Shown here: positions 51,686-60,528 of the stretch, piece by piece
Layout of the letters: every line of letters starts with the position of its first letter
Numbering within the stretch: the first letter of the stretch is position 1
Assembly: GCA_964575845.1 (NCBI GenBank)
Contig: CAZNSX010000003.1
Coordinates: 310,001-374,000, forward strand
DNA: 64,000 nt
Reading direction: 5' to 3'
DNA from: CAZNSX01 sp964575845
GTDB taxonomy: Bacteria; UBA8248; CAZNSX01
Translations under genes and position numbers: made by a program
The notes under the pieces: model-generated
Databases searched by the model: none
What the model saw: only the letters and a program-made list of their open reading frames with translations
Told to the model about the DNA's origin: nothing

Positions 51686-52851
51686 GGGGCTTTCTCCTCC
51701 AGGTGCATCCCGAGCCCACCGAGAACCTCAAGAAGGGCCTCTCCTTCGGGCTCCAGCCTTCCAGCGAGATGCGCCTGGGTGTTCACGCTTGGAGCGGCGG
51801 GCCTTCCGGTGAGCTCTTCAGCCTTGAGGCGGGAGAGGGGGGTGTTGGCGAGAGGGCCCGAGATGAGGCACCTCTTCAAGTCAAAGCCGAACCGCCTCTC
51901 AAGGGCTCCGACCGAAAGAGTGGAGGCCACGCAGTCGCAGGCATAGACCGTGAAGCCCTGGCCTCCGATGAGGTGGGCGAGCTCCGGGTCGGAGAGGACC
52001 TTCAAGCTGTCTTCATCAAAGGGGCTATCGGCGAGTTCAAGGATCACCCAGGGTGAGCGGTCCGAGGCAAAGGCGAGAAGTCCTTTCACAGCAGCGCAAA
52101 CTTCTTTGGCACTCGCAGAGCCCGTGGCTGGAAGCCCGGCATCCACGAAGTCATAGGCGGAGCGCTCCCAGCCGATTGAGCCCTCATGCTGGCCCCGGTC
52201 AACGCGCAGGAGGTCTTTGTAGCGGCCCGTTCCCGTCCCCTTTATGTAGATGGGCCCGAGGCCCCTCTGCCTGAGGCTCGCCATGAGCGCGGCGGCCACC
52301 GTCGTCTTGCCCACATCCATATCGGTGCCCAGCACCGTTATCAATGTGCTCTCGAAGTGACCCAGAGACTCCCTCGGCTCAACCAACCTGAATGCCCCGA
52401 GGTTGGCAACCTTACCTTCCAAGGCCACCGCTCCCTCCACCAGGAGCTCCGCCGTCACACTTGAGGAGGATGGAGAAATCGGTTCGGCATAGCAGCCGCA
52501 GACACCGCCCACGTTCAGCTGATATATGATTTGCCCAGCGACCACCCCTTCAGCGGGGACAGTACCCCAGATGGCTTTAGTTGAATAGCGCCCGCCCAGG
52601 ACCATGACGAGGGCGGCCCCGGTGAGAACCTCAACCTCACGGGTGGAGTACCCCTGCGTGGGGTCCACCTCGATAACCTCGACCTTCCGGTAAAGGGGCT
52701 CGGGGGGGAGAGAGAGCACCCGCGTGAGAAGGACATCTCCCACCCTGAAAGGCCCCTCCCGCGTGAGGGAAAGGTGTTTTGAGTCAGCCTTAAGGCCCCC
52801 CACCATGAGAAGCCCCCGGGCTGTCGACGAGAGGTGGTCATACGGGGTCAT
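51679..52851 (-). CDS. P-loop NTPase-domain protein, DUF1611/dethiobiotin-synthetase-like
   Basis: A 390-residue protein. The first 160 residues are an unfamiliar domain with beta-rich segments (GRYSTKAIWGTVPAEGVVAG; CGCYAEPI). A P-loop at 175-183 (GTDMDVGKT) starts a SIMIBI-type domain similar to dethiobiotin synthetase and DUF1611/DgcN proteins, with AAALMASLRQRGLGPIYIKGTGTGRY following and WVILELADSPFD as the Walker-B-like strand. DgcN acylates D-glutamate, so a ligase or acyl-phosphate role is conceivable. It is coupled to the flanking ATP-grasp genes by overlaps of 4 and 7 nt. Confidence 0.7.
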   Translation of the reverse strand: MTPYDHLSSTARGLLMVGGLKADSKHLSLTREGPFRVGDVLLTRVLSLPPEPLYRKVEVIEVDPTQGYSTREVEVLTGAALVMVLGGRYSTKAIWGTVPAEGVVAGQIIYQLNVGGVCGCYAEPISPSSSSVTAELLVEGAVALEGKVANLGAFRLVEPRESLGHFESTLITVLGTDMDVGKTTVAAALMASLRQRGLGPIYIKGTGTGRYKDLLRVDRGQHEGSIGWERSAYDFVDAGLPATGSASAKEVCAAVKGLLAFASDRSPWVILELADSPFDEDSLKVLSDPELAHLIGGQGFTVYACDCVASTLSVGALERRFGFDLKRCLISGPLANTPLSRLKAEELTGRPAAPSVNTQAHLAGRLEPEGEALLEVLGGLGMHLEEKAPC

Positions 52852-54326
52852 GAAGGCACTTCCTCCAGGGGCCTTATGTCGAGGGCCTTCCGGATAATCT
52901 TGACGAGTTTCTTTGTTCTCTCATCTATATCCTTTAGGTTGGGGTCCGTCGAGAGGGGCCGGCTTTGGATCTTCAGGAAGACACCACCTGGCACTACCAC
53001 CTTCCCCCTTGGGACAACGGAAGAAGTGAGGAGGAATTCCTCATCATCCCGGAGCTCATCCTGGAAGCGCCCGAAGCGAAGGAACCTCAGGTTTTCGCCC
53101 TCGAGGTTGTAAATCCCTGGGTCGAGTTTTCCCTCGATGCGGCAAGGGGTGGGGGAAGTGTTTCTTAGGAAAAGCTGGAAACCCGATAGCTCCGCGTGGA
53201 TAGTGGCCCTGTTGAATTCTTCCCTTGAGCCCACATCCACCTTTACCCCCAGGAACTCAGCCAGGTGGAGAAAAATGGAAGGCAATAGCTCCCGCGACAG
53301 AAGCTGAGCCTCAGTCATGAGCTGGGTCGTGCCCAAGAGCCGGGGGTTAATCTCGATGGCATGAAGCTCATCCCCCTCCACGAGGAAGTCCACGCCGAAG
53401 ATGCCCCTGTAGCCCTGAGAGGCCGCCCATTCTCCCACCCTCTCAACCTGAGGGAGGAGTTTCTCTTTAATGACGGGCGGGACAAAGCGCGAGAAGGCGG
53501 CGAAGTCGCTTCCCGAGTAGCCGAAAAGATGGGAATTACAGCCGGGGATGCCGCTGAGCTGGACGGAGGGCGAGGCCATGTAAAATTGCCCCCGGTAGAT
53601 GCAGCCCGTCATGCCCAAGGAGTATCCCCGAATGTAGCGGTTCAGGATGATGTCCCCATGATAGTCCAGGCGTGTCAGGAGCTCTCTCAGTTCGCCTTCC
53701 TCCCGCACGAGAAAGGTTCCGTTCCCCGAGGAAGCGACCGGGAGCTGAGCAACGAAGGGATTTCCCAGACGGCGTGTACACTCTTTAAAGGAGATATCGC
53801 CCGCCAGGCTCACATATCCCGGCGGAACTTTCAGCCCCAGCTCCCCCATGGCAGCCCGGAAGCGACGCTTATCATCCAGGATGTTCTTGAGGTGAACGGG
53901 GTTTGCCAAGATCTTAACCCTTCCGCCCTCGCCCTCTGAGAGATCCTCCATATAGTGGGTGGCACGATAAGGGATGAGGTACACAGGATGAGGCCGGCTC
54001 GTGAGATAGTCCTTCACCTCTCGACCCCAGAACTCGGAGAAGCTATCCAGGAGCGCGCCGTGGGTCCAAAGGGAGCGCACTCCCTTTCCCCTCTCCAGGG
54101 AGAAGAAGCGGAGCTCTCGGTCGTAGTGTGCGGTATCCGTGCCGAAATCGCAGGCGATGATGAAGGAAAGGGGAAGGAGGGCCGATACGGCTATGCTGTC
54201 CGTTGCCCTGAGACCCTGGTATCCGAATTCGCAGGTCTCACCCCCAAAGGGCGAAAGGAGGGCTCTGCGAAGACTCTCCGCATCCCAGGTGTCAGTAGTC
54301 AGCTTTAAAGGGGTCTCCACCGCCAT
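52848..54326 (-). CDS. ATP-grasp ligase (first of operon)
   Basis: A 492-residue ATP-grasp protein. The pre-ATP-grasp part (1-145) is followed by DDKRRFRAAMGELGLKVPPGYVSL, the nucleotide-binding segment PVASSGNGTFLVREEGEL, and the catalytic block GIFGVDFLVEGDELHAIEINPRLLGTTQLMTEAQ with the metal-binding Glu and Asn. The last 150 residues are a unique domain (ELSGFQLFLRNTSPTPCRIEGKLDPGIYNL). It opens the minus-strand operon, with a divergent promoter region holding two inverted repeats upstream. Biosynthesis of an amide-linked small molecule or peptide is the natural inference. Confidence 0.78.
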   Translation of the reverse strand: MAVETPLKLTTDTWDAESLRRALLSPFGGETCEFGYQGLRATDSIAVSALLPLSFIIACDFGTDTAHYDRELRFFSLERGKGVRSLWTHGALLDSFSEFWGREVKDYLTSRPHPVYLIPYRATHYMEDLSEGEGGRVKILANPVHLKNILDDKRRFRAAMGELGLKVPPGYVSLAGDISFKECTRRLGNPFVAQLPVASSGNGTFLVREEGELRELLTRLDYHGDIILNRYIRGYSLGMTGCIYRGQFYMASPSVQLSGIPGCNSHLFGYSGSDFAAFSRFVPPVIKEKLLPQVERVGEWAASQGYRGIFGVDFLVEGDELHAIEINPRLLGTTQLMTEAQLLSRELLPSIFLHLAEFLGVKVDVGSREEFNRATIHAELSGFQLFLRNTSPTPCRIEGKLDPGIYNLEGENLRFLRFGRFQDELRDDEEFLLTSSVVPRGKVVVPGGVFLKIQSRPLSTDPNLKDIDERTKKLVKIIRKALDIRPLEEVPS

Positions 54327-54399
54327 GACTCCATCCGCAAGGACCGACCTCCGAAAGTGGTTTTGAAATTTTAGCTAAGAATTAAACCCCAAAACTGTG

Positions 54400-54438
54400 C
54401 CTTCAATTCCATGAAGGAAGGTTTTATGTTAGCATAAA
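54400..54438. promoter_or_regulatory. Two inverted repeats in divergent promoter region
   Basis: CCTTCA-N6-TGAAGG (54400-54417) and TTTATG-TTAG-CATAAA (54423-54438) lie side by side between the ATP-grasp operon (minus) and the peptide-type ABC genes (plus). Both have 6-bp arms. They could be operators for one dimeric regulator controlling both directions. No regulator gene is nearby. Confidence 0.4.
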
Positions 54439-54487
54439 TTAATTGGGAGAAATATCGGTTTGCATTAGGTCGCTTTATGAGGAAGTA

Positions 54488-55420
54488 ATGGAGAGGGAGC
54501 CTGAAGCTCAGGCCACCCGCAAGACAGCCATTGGCCCCTCTGAGGGGCCATTTGAGCGCATCGGTCGCAGCCGCCTGGGGCGAAGCCTCATCAACGCTAA
54601 GCCTGCCCTGGCCGCCCTCGTCATCCTCTCCTTCATCACCCTCGTAGGTTTTACAGCCCCTTTTCTCGCCCCGCACGAGCCAGACAGGGTGAGCGTGGAA
54701 TTACGCCTTCTCCCCCCCTACTGGCAGGAGGGAGGAAGCGCCCGTTATCCCCTGGGCACCGATTCCCTGGGCCGGGATATACTCAGCCGTTTGATATACG
54801 GCGCCAGGGTTTCCCTCCTCGTGGGTTTCAGCGCTGTCCTTGTCTCAGGCTTCCTGGGAATAGCTCTAGGCCTCGTCTCCGGCTTTTACGGCGGGAGGGC
54901 CGATGATCTCATCATGGGTTTCGCCGACATCCAGCTGGCCTTTCCCTTTATCCTGCTTGCCATAACCATCATGGCGGTCCTCGGCGCAGGGCTTATGAAC
55001 ATCATACTGGTCCTGGGCATAGCCCGATGGGTCTCTTACGGGAGGGTGGTCCGGGGTCAGGTAATGGCTACCCGCGAGCTGGAGTTCGTCGAGGCGGCAA
55101 GGGCTATCGGCCAGAAGAATTTCCGCATCATGGTGGTCCAGATCCTCCCCAACATCATGGCTCCTGTGATTGTGATAGGGAGCTTCGCCGTGGCGGGAAA
55201 TATAATCTCGGAGGCTAGCCTGAGCTTCCTCGGCCTGGGGATTCCACCCTCCATTCCCACGTGGGGAGGGATGCTGGCGGAGGGAAGGGAGTATCTCAGG
55301 CGGGCTTGGTGGCTCGCCACCTTCCCGGGCCTCTCCATAATGGTGACGGTGTTGAGCATAAATTTGCTGGGGGATTGGCTGAGGGACTATCTGGACCCCC
55401 GGATAAGCAAGGAGGACTGA
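54488..55420 (+). CDS. Peptide-type ABC permease, DppC/OppC family
   Basis: A 310-residue permease from the ATG at 54488 (GAGGAA just upstream); an earlier TTG at 54443 is less likely. The N-terminal ALAALVILSFITLVGFTAPFLAPHEP is the family first helix, then LGTDSLGRDILSRLIYGARVSLLVG, and the EAA loop REYFVEAARA-like segment reads ELEFVEAARAIGQKNFRIM. The C-terminal LGLGIPPSIPTWGGML is characteristic. It is followed 30 nt later by the binding protein gene. No ATPase gene is in the group. Confidence 0.9.
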   Translation: MEREPEAQATRKTAIGPSEGPFERIGRSRLGRSLINAKPALAALVILSFITLVGFTAPFLAPHEPDRVSVELRLLPPYWQEGGSARYPLGTDSLGRDILSRLIYGARVSLLVGFSAVLVSGFLGIALGLVSGFYGGRADDLIMGFADIQLAFPFILLAITIMAVLGAGLMNIILVLGIARWVSYGRVVRGQVMATRELEFVEAARAIGQKNFRIMVVQILPNIMAPVIVIGSFAVAGNIISEASLSFLGLGIPPSIPTWGGMLAEGREYLRRAWWLATFPGLSIMVTVLSINLLGDWLRDYLDPRISKED

Positions 55421-55450
55421 AAGGAGGTGGCCTCGGAGGGAAGGAGGAGG

Positions 55451-57007
55451 ATGGCGTGCAGGGCAGTGGCCCTACTGATGCTGCTCGGAGTCTCTTTCGG
55501 CATCTCTCCTGGCTGCGGGCTCCTCTCGCGAGAGGAGAGGCCCGTCACGGTGCTGGTCGGGGTTGGCGCCAATAAGCTTGACCCCCAGTTCTATAGCTCC
55601 ACCGTGGAGCTGTCCCTCATTCAGAATATTTTTGACGCCCTCCTCTTCCGCAACGACGAGATGGAGCTCGAGCCCGCGCTGGCTCGCTCCTGGAAGGTAT
55701 CCCCAGACGGTCGCACCTGGACCTTTTTCTTAAGGCGCGGGGTCAGCTTCCATAACGGGGAGCCCTTCAACGCCGGGGCGGTGAAATTCACCTTTGAGCG
55801 GATGATGGATGAGAGGGTCGGCGCCACCGCTACCATAGCCAGGCGCATAGAGCTGGAGAGGGTGGAGGTTGTGGACGAGTTCACGGTGAAGCTACATACG
55901 AGGAGGGCTGTGGCAACGACCCTCACCTATCTGGCTAACGCTTTCATCCTGGAGCCAAAGCACTACACCTCTTTTACCCCCCGGCGGACGAGCCGCCGGC
56001 CTGTGGGTACCGGCCCCTACCGCCTGAAGGAGTGGATAAAGGATGACTACCTCCTGCTGGAGGCTTTTAAGGATTACTGGAGAGGGGAGCCACAACTGAA
56101 AAAGGTCCTCTTCAGGCCGGTGCCGGAAGGGTCCTCCCGGGTGGCGGAGCTTGAGACAGGGGGTGCCGATATCATCGTCAACGTCCCCCTGGACCTCGCT
56201 CCTGTTATCCAGAAGGCCAGGGGTGCAAGGCTAATGGCCGTCCAGGGCGGAAGGCGCATATTCATCGGTATACGCTCTGACGTGGAGCCTTTTGGTGACA
56301 GGCGGGTGCGCCAGGCACTCAACTATGCGGTGAATTTTGAGGCCATCTCTCGCCACCTGCTCTCAGGCATGGGTGGCCGGATGGCTACCGTGGTGAATCC
56401 CCCCCATGAAAACAAAGACCTGAAACCTTATCACTATGACCCCGAGATGGCAAAGAGGCTTCTCCATGAGGCGGGTCTCAGGGATTCTGACGGTGACGGG
56501 TATTTTGATAAGGATGGCAAGCGGTATGAGTTTCTGCTCGACACCTCTTCGGGGCGCTACTTGAGGGATAAAGATATAGCCGTGGCGGTGGCCTCTGACC
56601 TGAGAAAGGTCGGCCTCTACGTCAGGGCAAACCCCATGGACTGGGCCGTCTATTCCGCCAAGCGCCACCGACAGGGGGAGGTCGCGCCGCTCTACCTCCT
56701 CGGCTTCAGCTCAGCCTTCAACGGTATCACGGACCTGGGGGTGCTGGACCGTAACCTCCAGGCCAACCTCACCAGGTGGAAAAACGCTGATTTTCAAGAA
56801 GGCTTTGAGGAGCTACAGAGCATTATGAACCAGAAAAGGCAGCGAGAGCTCCTCCAGCGCCTCCAGGAGATCGTCTTGCAGGATGCCCCGTGGATCTTTC
56901 TTTGGAAGCAGTATGACCTCTATGGCGTGAGCCGCCGCATCGATTGGCGCCCTCGGGCGGATGAGCGCATTTACCTCTGGGGCGTGAACTACGTTAGGGA
57001 AAGATGA
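55451..57007 (+). CDS. ABC substrate-binding protein, family 5 (peptide type), lipoprotein
   Basis: A 518-residue family-5 solute-binding protein from the ATG at 55451 (GGAGGG 9 nt upstream); a GTG at 55427 is the alternative. The signal ends in a lipobox (GISPGC), so it is membrane-anchored. Conserved features are ANKLDPQFYSS, ALARSWKVSPDGRTWTFFLRRGVSFHNGEPFNA, GTGPYRLKEW and VRQALNYAVNFEAI. Ligands of the family include di- and oligopeptides, nickel and opines. It is encoded between the two permease genes, an uncommon order. Confidence 0.9.
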   Translation: MACRAVALLMLLGVSFGISPGCGLLSREERPVTVLVGVGANKLDPQFYSSTVELSLIQNIFDALLFRNDEMELEPALARSWKVSPDGRTWTFFLRRGVSFHNGEPFNAGAVKFTFERMMDERVGATATIARRIELERVEVVDEFTVKLHTRRAVATTLTYLANAFILEPKHYTSFTPRRTSRRPVGTGPYRLKEWIKDDYLLLEAFKDYWRGEPQLKKVLFRPVPEGSSRVAELETGGADIIVNVPLDLAPVIQKARGARLMAVQGGRRIFIGIRSDVEPFGDRRVRQALNYAVNFEAISRHLLSGMGGRMATVVNPPHENKDLKPYHYDPEMAKRLLHEAGLRDSDGDGYFDKDGKRYEFLLDTSSGRYLRDKDIAVAVASDLRKVGLYVRANPMDWAVYSAKRHRQGEVAPLYLLGFSSAFNGITDLGVLDRNLQANLTRWKNADFQEGFEELQSIMNQKRQRELLQRLQEIVLQDAPWIFLWKQYDLYGVSRRIDWRPRADERIYLWGVNYVRER

Positions 57008-57924
57008 CAGCTTTTCTGGTGAGGCGAACCGTCAGGGCCGTAGTGGTGATAGTGGGGGTGAGCTTCATTTCTTTTGCCATTCTCTTCATCTCGGGAGACC
57101 CGGCCGACCTGATGATAGGGGAGGACTGGAGCAAGGAGGAGGTGGCGGCCTTCCGCCACCGGATGGGCTTCGACCGCCCCTGGTATGAACAGTATCTGGA
57201 CTTCGTGCGTAAGGCCGCCCTTCACCAGGATTTCGGGGAGAGCGTGCGACACGGGGTCCCCAGCTTCCAGCTCATCATGGAGCGCCTGCCGGCCACCATG
57301 GAGCTGGCTGTGGCGGCACTTTTCCTATCCGTAGTGGTGGCTTTCCCGGTCGGCATAATTTCCGCCGTCAGACGCAATTCCGTCTATGACTATGTGGGGA
57401 TGTTCGGTGCGCTCTTGGGACAGTCCATTCCCGTCTTCTGGCTGGGCATCATGCTCATCCTCATATTCGGCGTGTATTTGCGGTGGTTCCCCATCTCTGG
57501 GCGGGGAGGGCTGGAGCACCTGGTGTTGCCGGCCTTGGCTCTGGCCAGCTACTCCGTGGCCAGAAACGCCCGGGTGGTGCGCTCCAGCATGCTGGAAGTG
57601 CTGCGCCAGGATTATGTGACCACAGCCAGGGCGAAGGGGCTCTCGGAGCTCATCATCGTCAACCGCCACGCCCTCATGAATGCTCTCATTCCGGTTGTTA
57701 CCATCATTGGGCTGGAGTTCGGCCACCTGCTGGGCGGCGCCGTCATCATTGAAACTATCTTCGCCTGGCCCGGGGTGGGAAGGCTGATGATCCAGGCCGT
57801 CTACACCAAAGACTTTCCCCTGGTTCAGGCTTCCGTAACCATCATGGCCCTCATCTTCGTCACCCTGAACCTCGTCGTGGACTTCATCTACACCTACCTC
57901 GACCCTAGGGTGAGGCTGCATTGA
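57004..57924 (+). CDS. Peptide-type ABC permease, DppB/OppB family
   Basis: A 306-residue permease. N-terminal FLVRRTVRAVVVIVGVSFISFAILFISGDPADLM is the DppB signature, followed by FGESVRHGVPSFQLIMERLPATMELAVAAL, GQSIPVFWLGIMLILIFGVYLRWFPISG, and the EAA loop LRQDYVTTARAKGLSELIIVNRHAL. The ATG overlaps the binding-protein stop by 4 nt. Together with the DppC-like permease it forms the channel; the ATPases must come from elsewhere in the genome. Confidence 0.92.
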   Translation: MTAFLVRRTVRAVVVIVGVSFISFAILFISGDPADLMIGEDWSKEEVAAFRHRMGFDRPWYEQYLDFVRKAALHQDFGESVRHGVPSFQLIMERLPATMELAVAALFLSVVVAFPVGIISAVRRNSVYDYVGMFGALLGQSIPVFWLGIMLILIFGVYLRWFPISGRGGLEHLVLPALALASYSVARNARVVRSSMLEVLRQDYVTTARAKGLSELIIVNRHALMNALIPVVTIIGLEFGHLLGGAVIIETIFAWPGVGRLMIQAVYTKDFPLVQASVTIMALIFVTLNLVVDFIYTYLDPRVRLH

Positions 57925-57939
57925 GCCAGAGGGCTCCTC

Positions 57940-58803
57940 TCAGTCCGCCCTCCTGAGCCTCGCCAGTTGAGCCACCATGAAGATTACGAATTGGGTCAGG
58001 ACGATGGTCGCGCCAGAGGGGATGTCAAGTGTGTTTGAGAGCATGAGACCCACGAGGGAGGAGAAGACGCCTATGGCTACGGCCACCGCCATCATTGCCC
58101 TGAAGCTGGCCGTCAGGGCCAGGGCCGCTGCACCGGGAATTATAAGAAAGGCGCTTATCAGGATCACTCCCACCACCTTCACCGCCACCACGATGGTAAG
58201 GGCAAGAAGGGCCAAAAGCCCGTACCTCAGCCTCTCCACCGGAAGGCCCGTCACCTGGGCCATCTCTTCATCGAAGGTAAAAAAATAAAACTCCTTAAAG
58301 AAAGCCACCACGACCGCCACCACAAAGGCCGACAGAATGGCGATAATTTTCACATCTGCAGGGCTCACGGCCAGGATGCTCCCGAAAAGGTAGCTGAAGA
58401 CCTCGCTCGTGTAGCGTCTCCTCAGGGCTATGAAAATTACCCCCAGGGCCATGCTCACCACGAAAAATATCCCTATGGCGGTATCTTCAGAGACACGGTG
58501 CCTTCGGCCCACATAGCCTATCATCATGGCCATTCCCAGGCAGAAAAGGGCCGTGACGAGATAGACCTTAGCCCCCGGGTAGGCACTTTCCTGGAAGAGA
58601 AGCAGGGCCAGGGCCAAGCCGCCGAAGGCAGAGTGGGATATGCCCTGGCCTATGAAGGCCATGCGCTTGAGGACGATGAAAACGGAGAGGACGGAACATG
58701 AGGCTCCAACCATCACGCCCGCCAGGAGGGCATGCTGCATGAAGCGCAGGGAGGCTATATCCTGAAGGTTGGTGAGGAAAAAGTGCCTCAGGAACTCCCC
58801 CAT
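57940..58803 (-). CDS. znuB: Zinc/manganese ABC permease, ZnuB type
   Basis: A 287-residue ABC-3 family permease with about eight membrane segments. Conserved motifs are GASCSVLSVFIVLKRMAFIGQGISHSAFGGLALALLL, VGRRHRVSEDTAIGIFFVVSMALGVIFI, FFTFDEEMAQVTGLPVERLRYGLLALLALTIVVAVKVVGVILISAFLIIPGAAA. It is the third gene of a ZnuA-ZnuC-ZnuB operon with gaps of only 1-2 nt. It conducts Zn or Mn across the inner membrane. Confidence 0.92.
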   Translation of the reverse strand: MGEFLRHFFLTNLQDIASLRFMQHALLAGVMVGASCSVLSVFIVLKRMAFIGQGISHSAFGGLALALLLFQESAYPGAKVYLVTALFCLGMAMMIGYVGRRHRVSEDTAIGIFFVVSMALGVIFIALRRRYTSEVFSYLFGSILAVSPADVKIIAILSAFVVAVVVAFFKEFYFFTFDEEMAQVTGLPVERLRYGLLALLALTIVVAVKVVGVILISAFLIIPGAAALALTASFRAMMAVAVAIGVFSSLVGLMLSNTLDIPSGATIVLTQFVIFMVAQLARLRRAD

Positions 58804-58805
58804 TC

Positions 58806-59606
58806 CTATGGGGCTCCCAGGTGCTTGCGCTCGACCTGCCTCTGGATGAAGGCATCGAGCTCGCAGGCATAAACTTCCTTTAACACCTCCTCGTTCAAGA
58901 GCTCCGAGCGGTCGTGCCAGTGAAGGTGGACGTTCAGGCAGGCGATGGTGTCGGCGAAGAAGGCTAGCTGCCCCACATCGTGGGAGACCATGAGGACGGT
59001 GAGACCTAGCTCTTGCTTAAGGCGAAGGATGAGCTCGATGAATTGGCGCTGGCCCGCGGTATCGACCCCGGCGATGGGCTCATCGAGTAGAAGCAGGCGG
59101 GGCCGGGCTATGAGGGCTCTCGCTATGAGAGCTCTTTGCTGCTGGCCCCCAGAGAGCTTCCCTATTGGCTGGCGCCAAAGCTCCCCCAGCCCCACAAGCT
59201 CCAAGAGCTCCCGCCCCCTTTCCTTAAGCTCTTTGTTTATTGGCTTCATGGGACCGAGGGCGCTGTAGGCCCCCATGAGGACCGCATCCAGCACAGTGGC
59301 CGGGAAGTTGGTCTCTATGTTGTGTCGCTGGGGGAGATAGCCTATGAGGCTCCGTCTTTTTCCCAGACGGGAGGGGGAGGTTCCGAATACGAGAACCCTT
59401 CCCCGCTGGGGCCAGTGGAGGCCCAGAATCAGCCTGATGAGAGTGGTCTTTCCGCCGCCGTTGGGCCCGATGAGCCCTATGAAAACTCCCTCACTAATGG
59501 AAAGGCTTATGGCTTCGAGGATGAGCTTGTCGCCCCTGTAAAACCAGAGGTCTTCTATGGCCACAACCGGGCCTTTTCCCTCAGAGCCCTTCAAGTCCTC
59601 TTCCAT
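58806..59606 (-). CDS. znuC: Zinc/manganese ABC ATP-binding protein, ZnuC type
   Basis: A 266-residue ATPase. Walker A is GPNGGGKTT, the signature is LSGGQQQRALIARALIA, Walker B is RLLLLDEP and the switch His is in MVSHDVGQL. It is the energy subunit of the Zn/Mn importer, 1 nt after the ZnuA stop and 2 nt before ZnuB. The C-terminal tail includes CLNVHLHWHDRSE, a His-rich stretch also found in many ZnuC proteins. Confidence 0.92.
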   Translation of the reverse strand: MEEDLKGSEGKGPVVAIEDLWFYRGDKLILEAISLSISEGVFIGLIGPNGGGKTTLIRLILGLHWPQRGRVLVFGTSPSRLGKRRSLIGYLPQRHNIETNFPATVLDAVLMGAYSALGPMKPINKELKERGRELLELVGLGELWRQPIGKLSGGQQQRALIARALIARPRLLLLDEPIAGVDTAGQRQFIELILRLKQELGLTVLMVSHDVGQLAFFADTIACLNVHLHWHDRSELLNEEVLKEVYACELDAFIQRQVERKHLGAP

Positions 59607-59607
59607 T

Positions 59608-60528
59608 TCATTTGAGGGCCTCTTTCATCACCTTAAGATTATATCGCATCAGCTCCAGATAGCTAGCTCGGCCGGGGATGTCCGGACCTCCCAGGGGGTC
59701 TAAGGTCTCAACCCGACCATTAAGCTCCTTTGCCAGGACTTCCGCCACCTTGGGGCTAAACTGGGGCTCTGTAAAAATGACCCTCTGGTCGAGCCTCCGC
59801 ATGATCTCGACCAGCTCTTTCAGATAGAGCGGTGAAGGCTCCCTCCCGGGGAATGGTTCCAGCACTGCAGCAAGCTCGATCCCGTAGCGCCGAAAGAGGT
59901 AGGCAAAGGCGCTGTGGAAGGTGACGGCCGAGCGCTTGCTGAAGCCCTTCACCTCGGCTTCGATTTCCTTGTGGAGCCCAAGGAGCTTCTCCCTGAATCG
60001 GTGGGCTCTGCGGGCGTAGTGGTCGCGACCCTCAGGGTCTTTTCGAGCAAAGGCCTCGGCTATCCTCAAGACCATCCTCCTGGCCAGAAGAGGGTCAAGC
60101 CACATGTGCGGGTCATCGCCCTTCTCATGGAGTTCTTCCCCATACCTCAAGCCAATGATTTTGGGAAGCCTCAGGGGGGGAAGGCCCTCTGAGAGGGTAA
60201 CAACCAGAAGTTCCCGGTTGGCCGTCGCCGTAACCAGCTTCTCTGACCAGGCATCGAGCCCCAGGCCCATCCTGAGGAAGATATCCGCCTGGCTCAGCTT
60301 TCTCACATCCCTGGGTGTCGGCTCGTAGCTGTGAGGGCTCACGCCGCCGGGAAGGAGAAGGGTCACCTCCACCCGCTCACCTCCCACCTCACGGGCCCAG
60401 TCGTAGATGGGAAAGATCAGGGCGATAACCCGAAGCCGGCAGGATGCAGGGGAGGGGAGAGCCAGGAGAAGGGCAAGGGCGAGAAGGGTCCATACCATCC
60501 TGATTTTCGCTAAGTGCTTGAGCCTCAT
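59608..60528 (-). CDS. znuA: Zinc/manganese ABC substrate-binding protein, ZnuA type
   Basis: A cluster A-I metal-binding protein, 306 residues from the ATG at 60528; a TTG at 60564 would add 12. A signal peptide is visible (MVWTLLALALLLALPSPASC), with a Cys near its end that could be a lipobox. Metal ligands: His in GGVSPHSYEPTP, His in DPHMWLDP, His in VTFHSAFAYLFRRYG, and a late Asp/Glu (TEPQFSP, DPLGGPD). The His-rich loop of enterobacterial ZnuA is short here (HEKGDDPH). Metal choice (Zn or Mn) cannot be fixed from the sequence. Confidence 0.9.
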   Translation of the reverse strand: MRLKHLAKIRMVWTLLALALLLALPSPASCRLRVIALIFPIYDWAREVGGERVEVTLLLPGGVSPHSYEPTPRDVRKLSQADIFLRMGLGLDAWSEKLVTATANRELLVVTLSEGLPPLRLPKIIGLRYGEELHEKGDDPHMWLDPLLARRMVLRIAEAFARKDPEGRDHYARRAHRFREKLLGLHKEIEAEVKGFSKRSAVTFHSAFAYLFRRYGIELAAVLEPFPGREPSPLYLKELVEIMRRLDQRVIFTEPQFSPKVAEVLAKELNGRVETLDPLGGPDIPGRASYLELMRYNLKVMKEALK

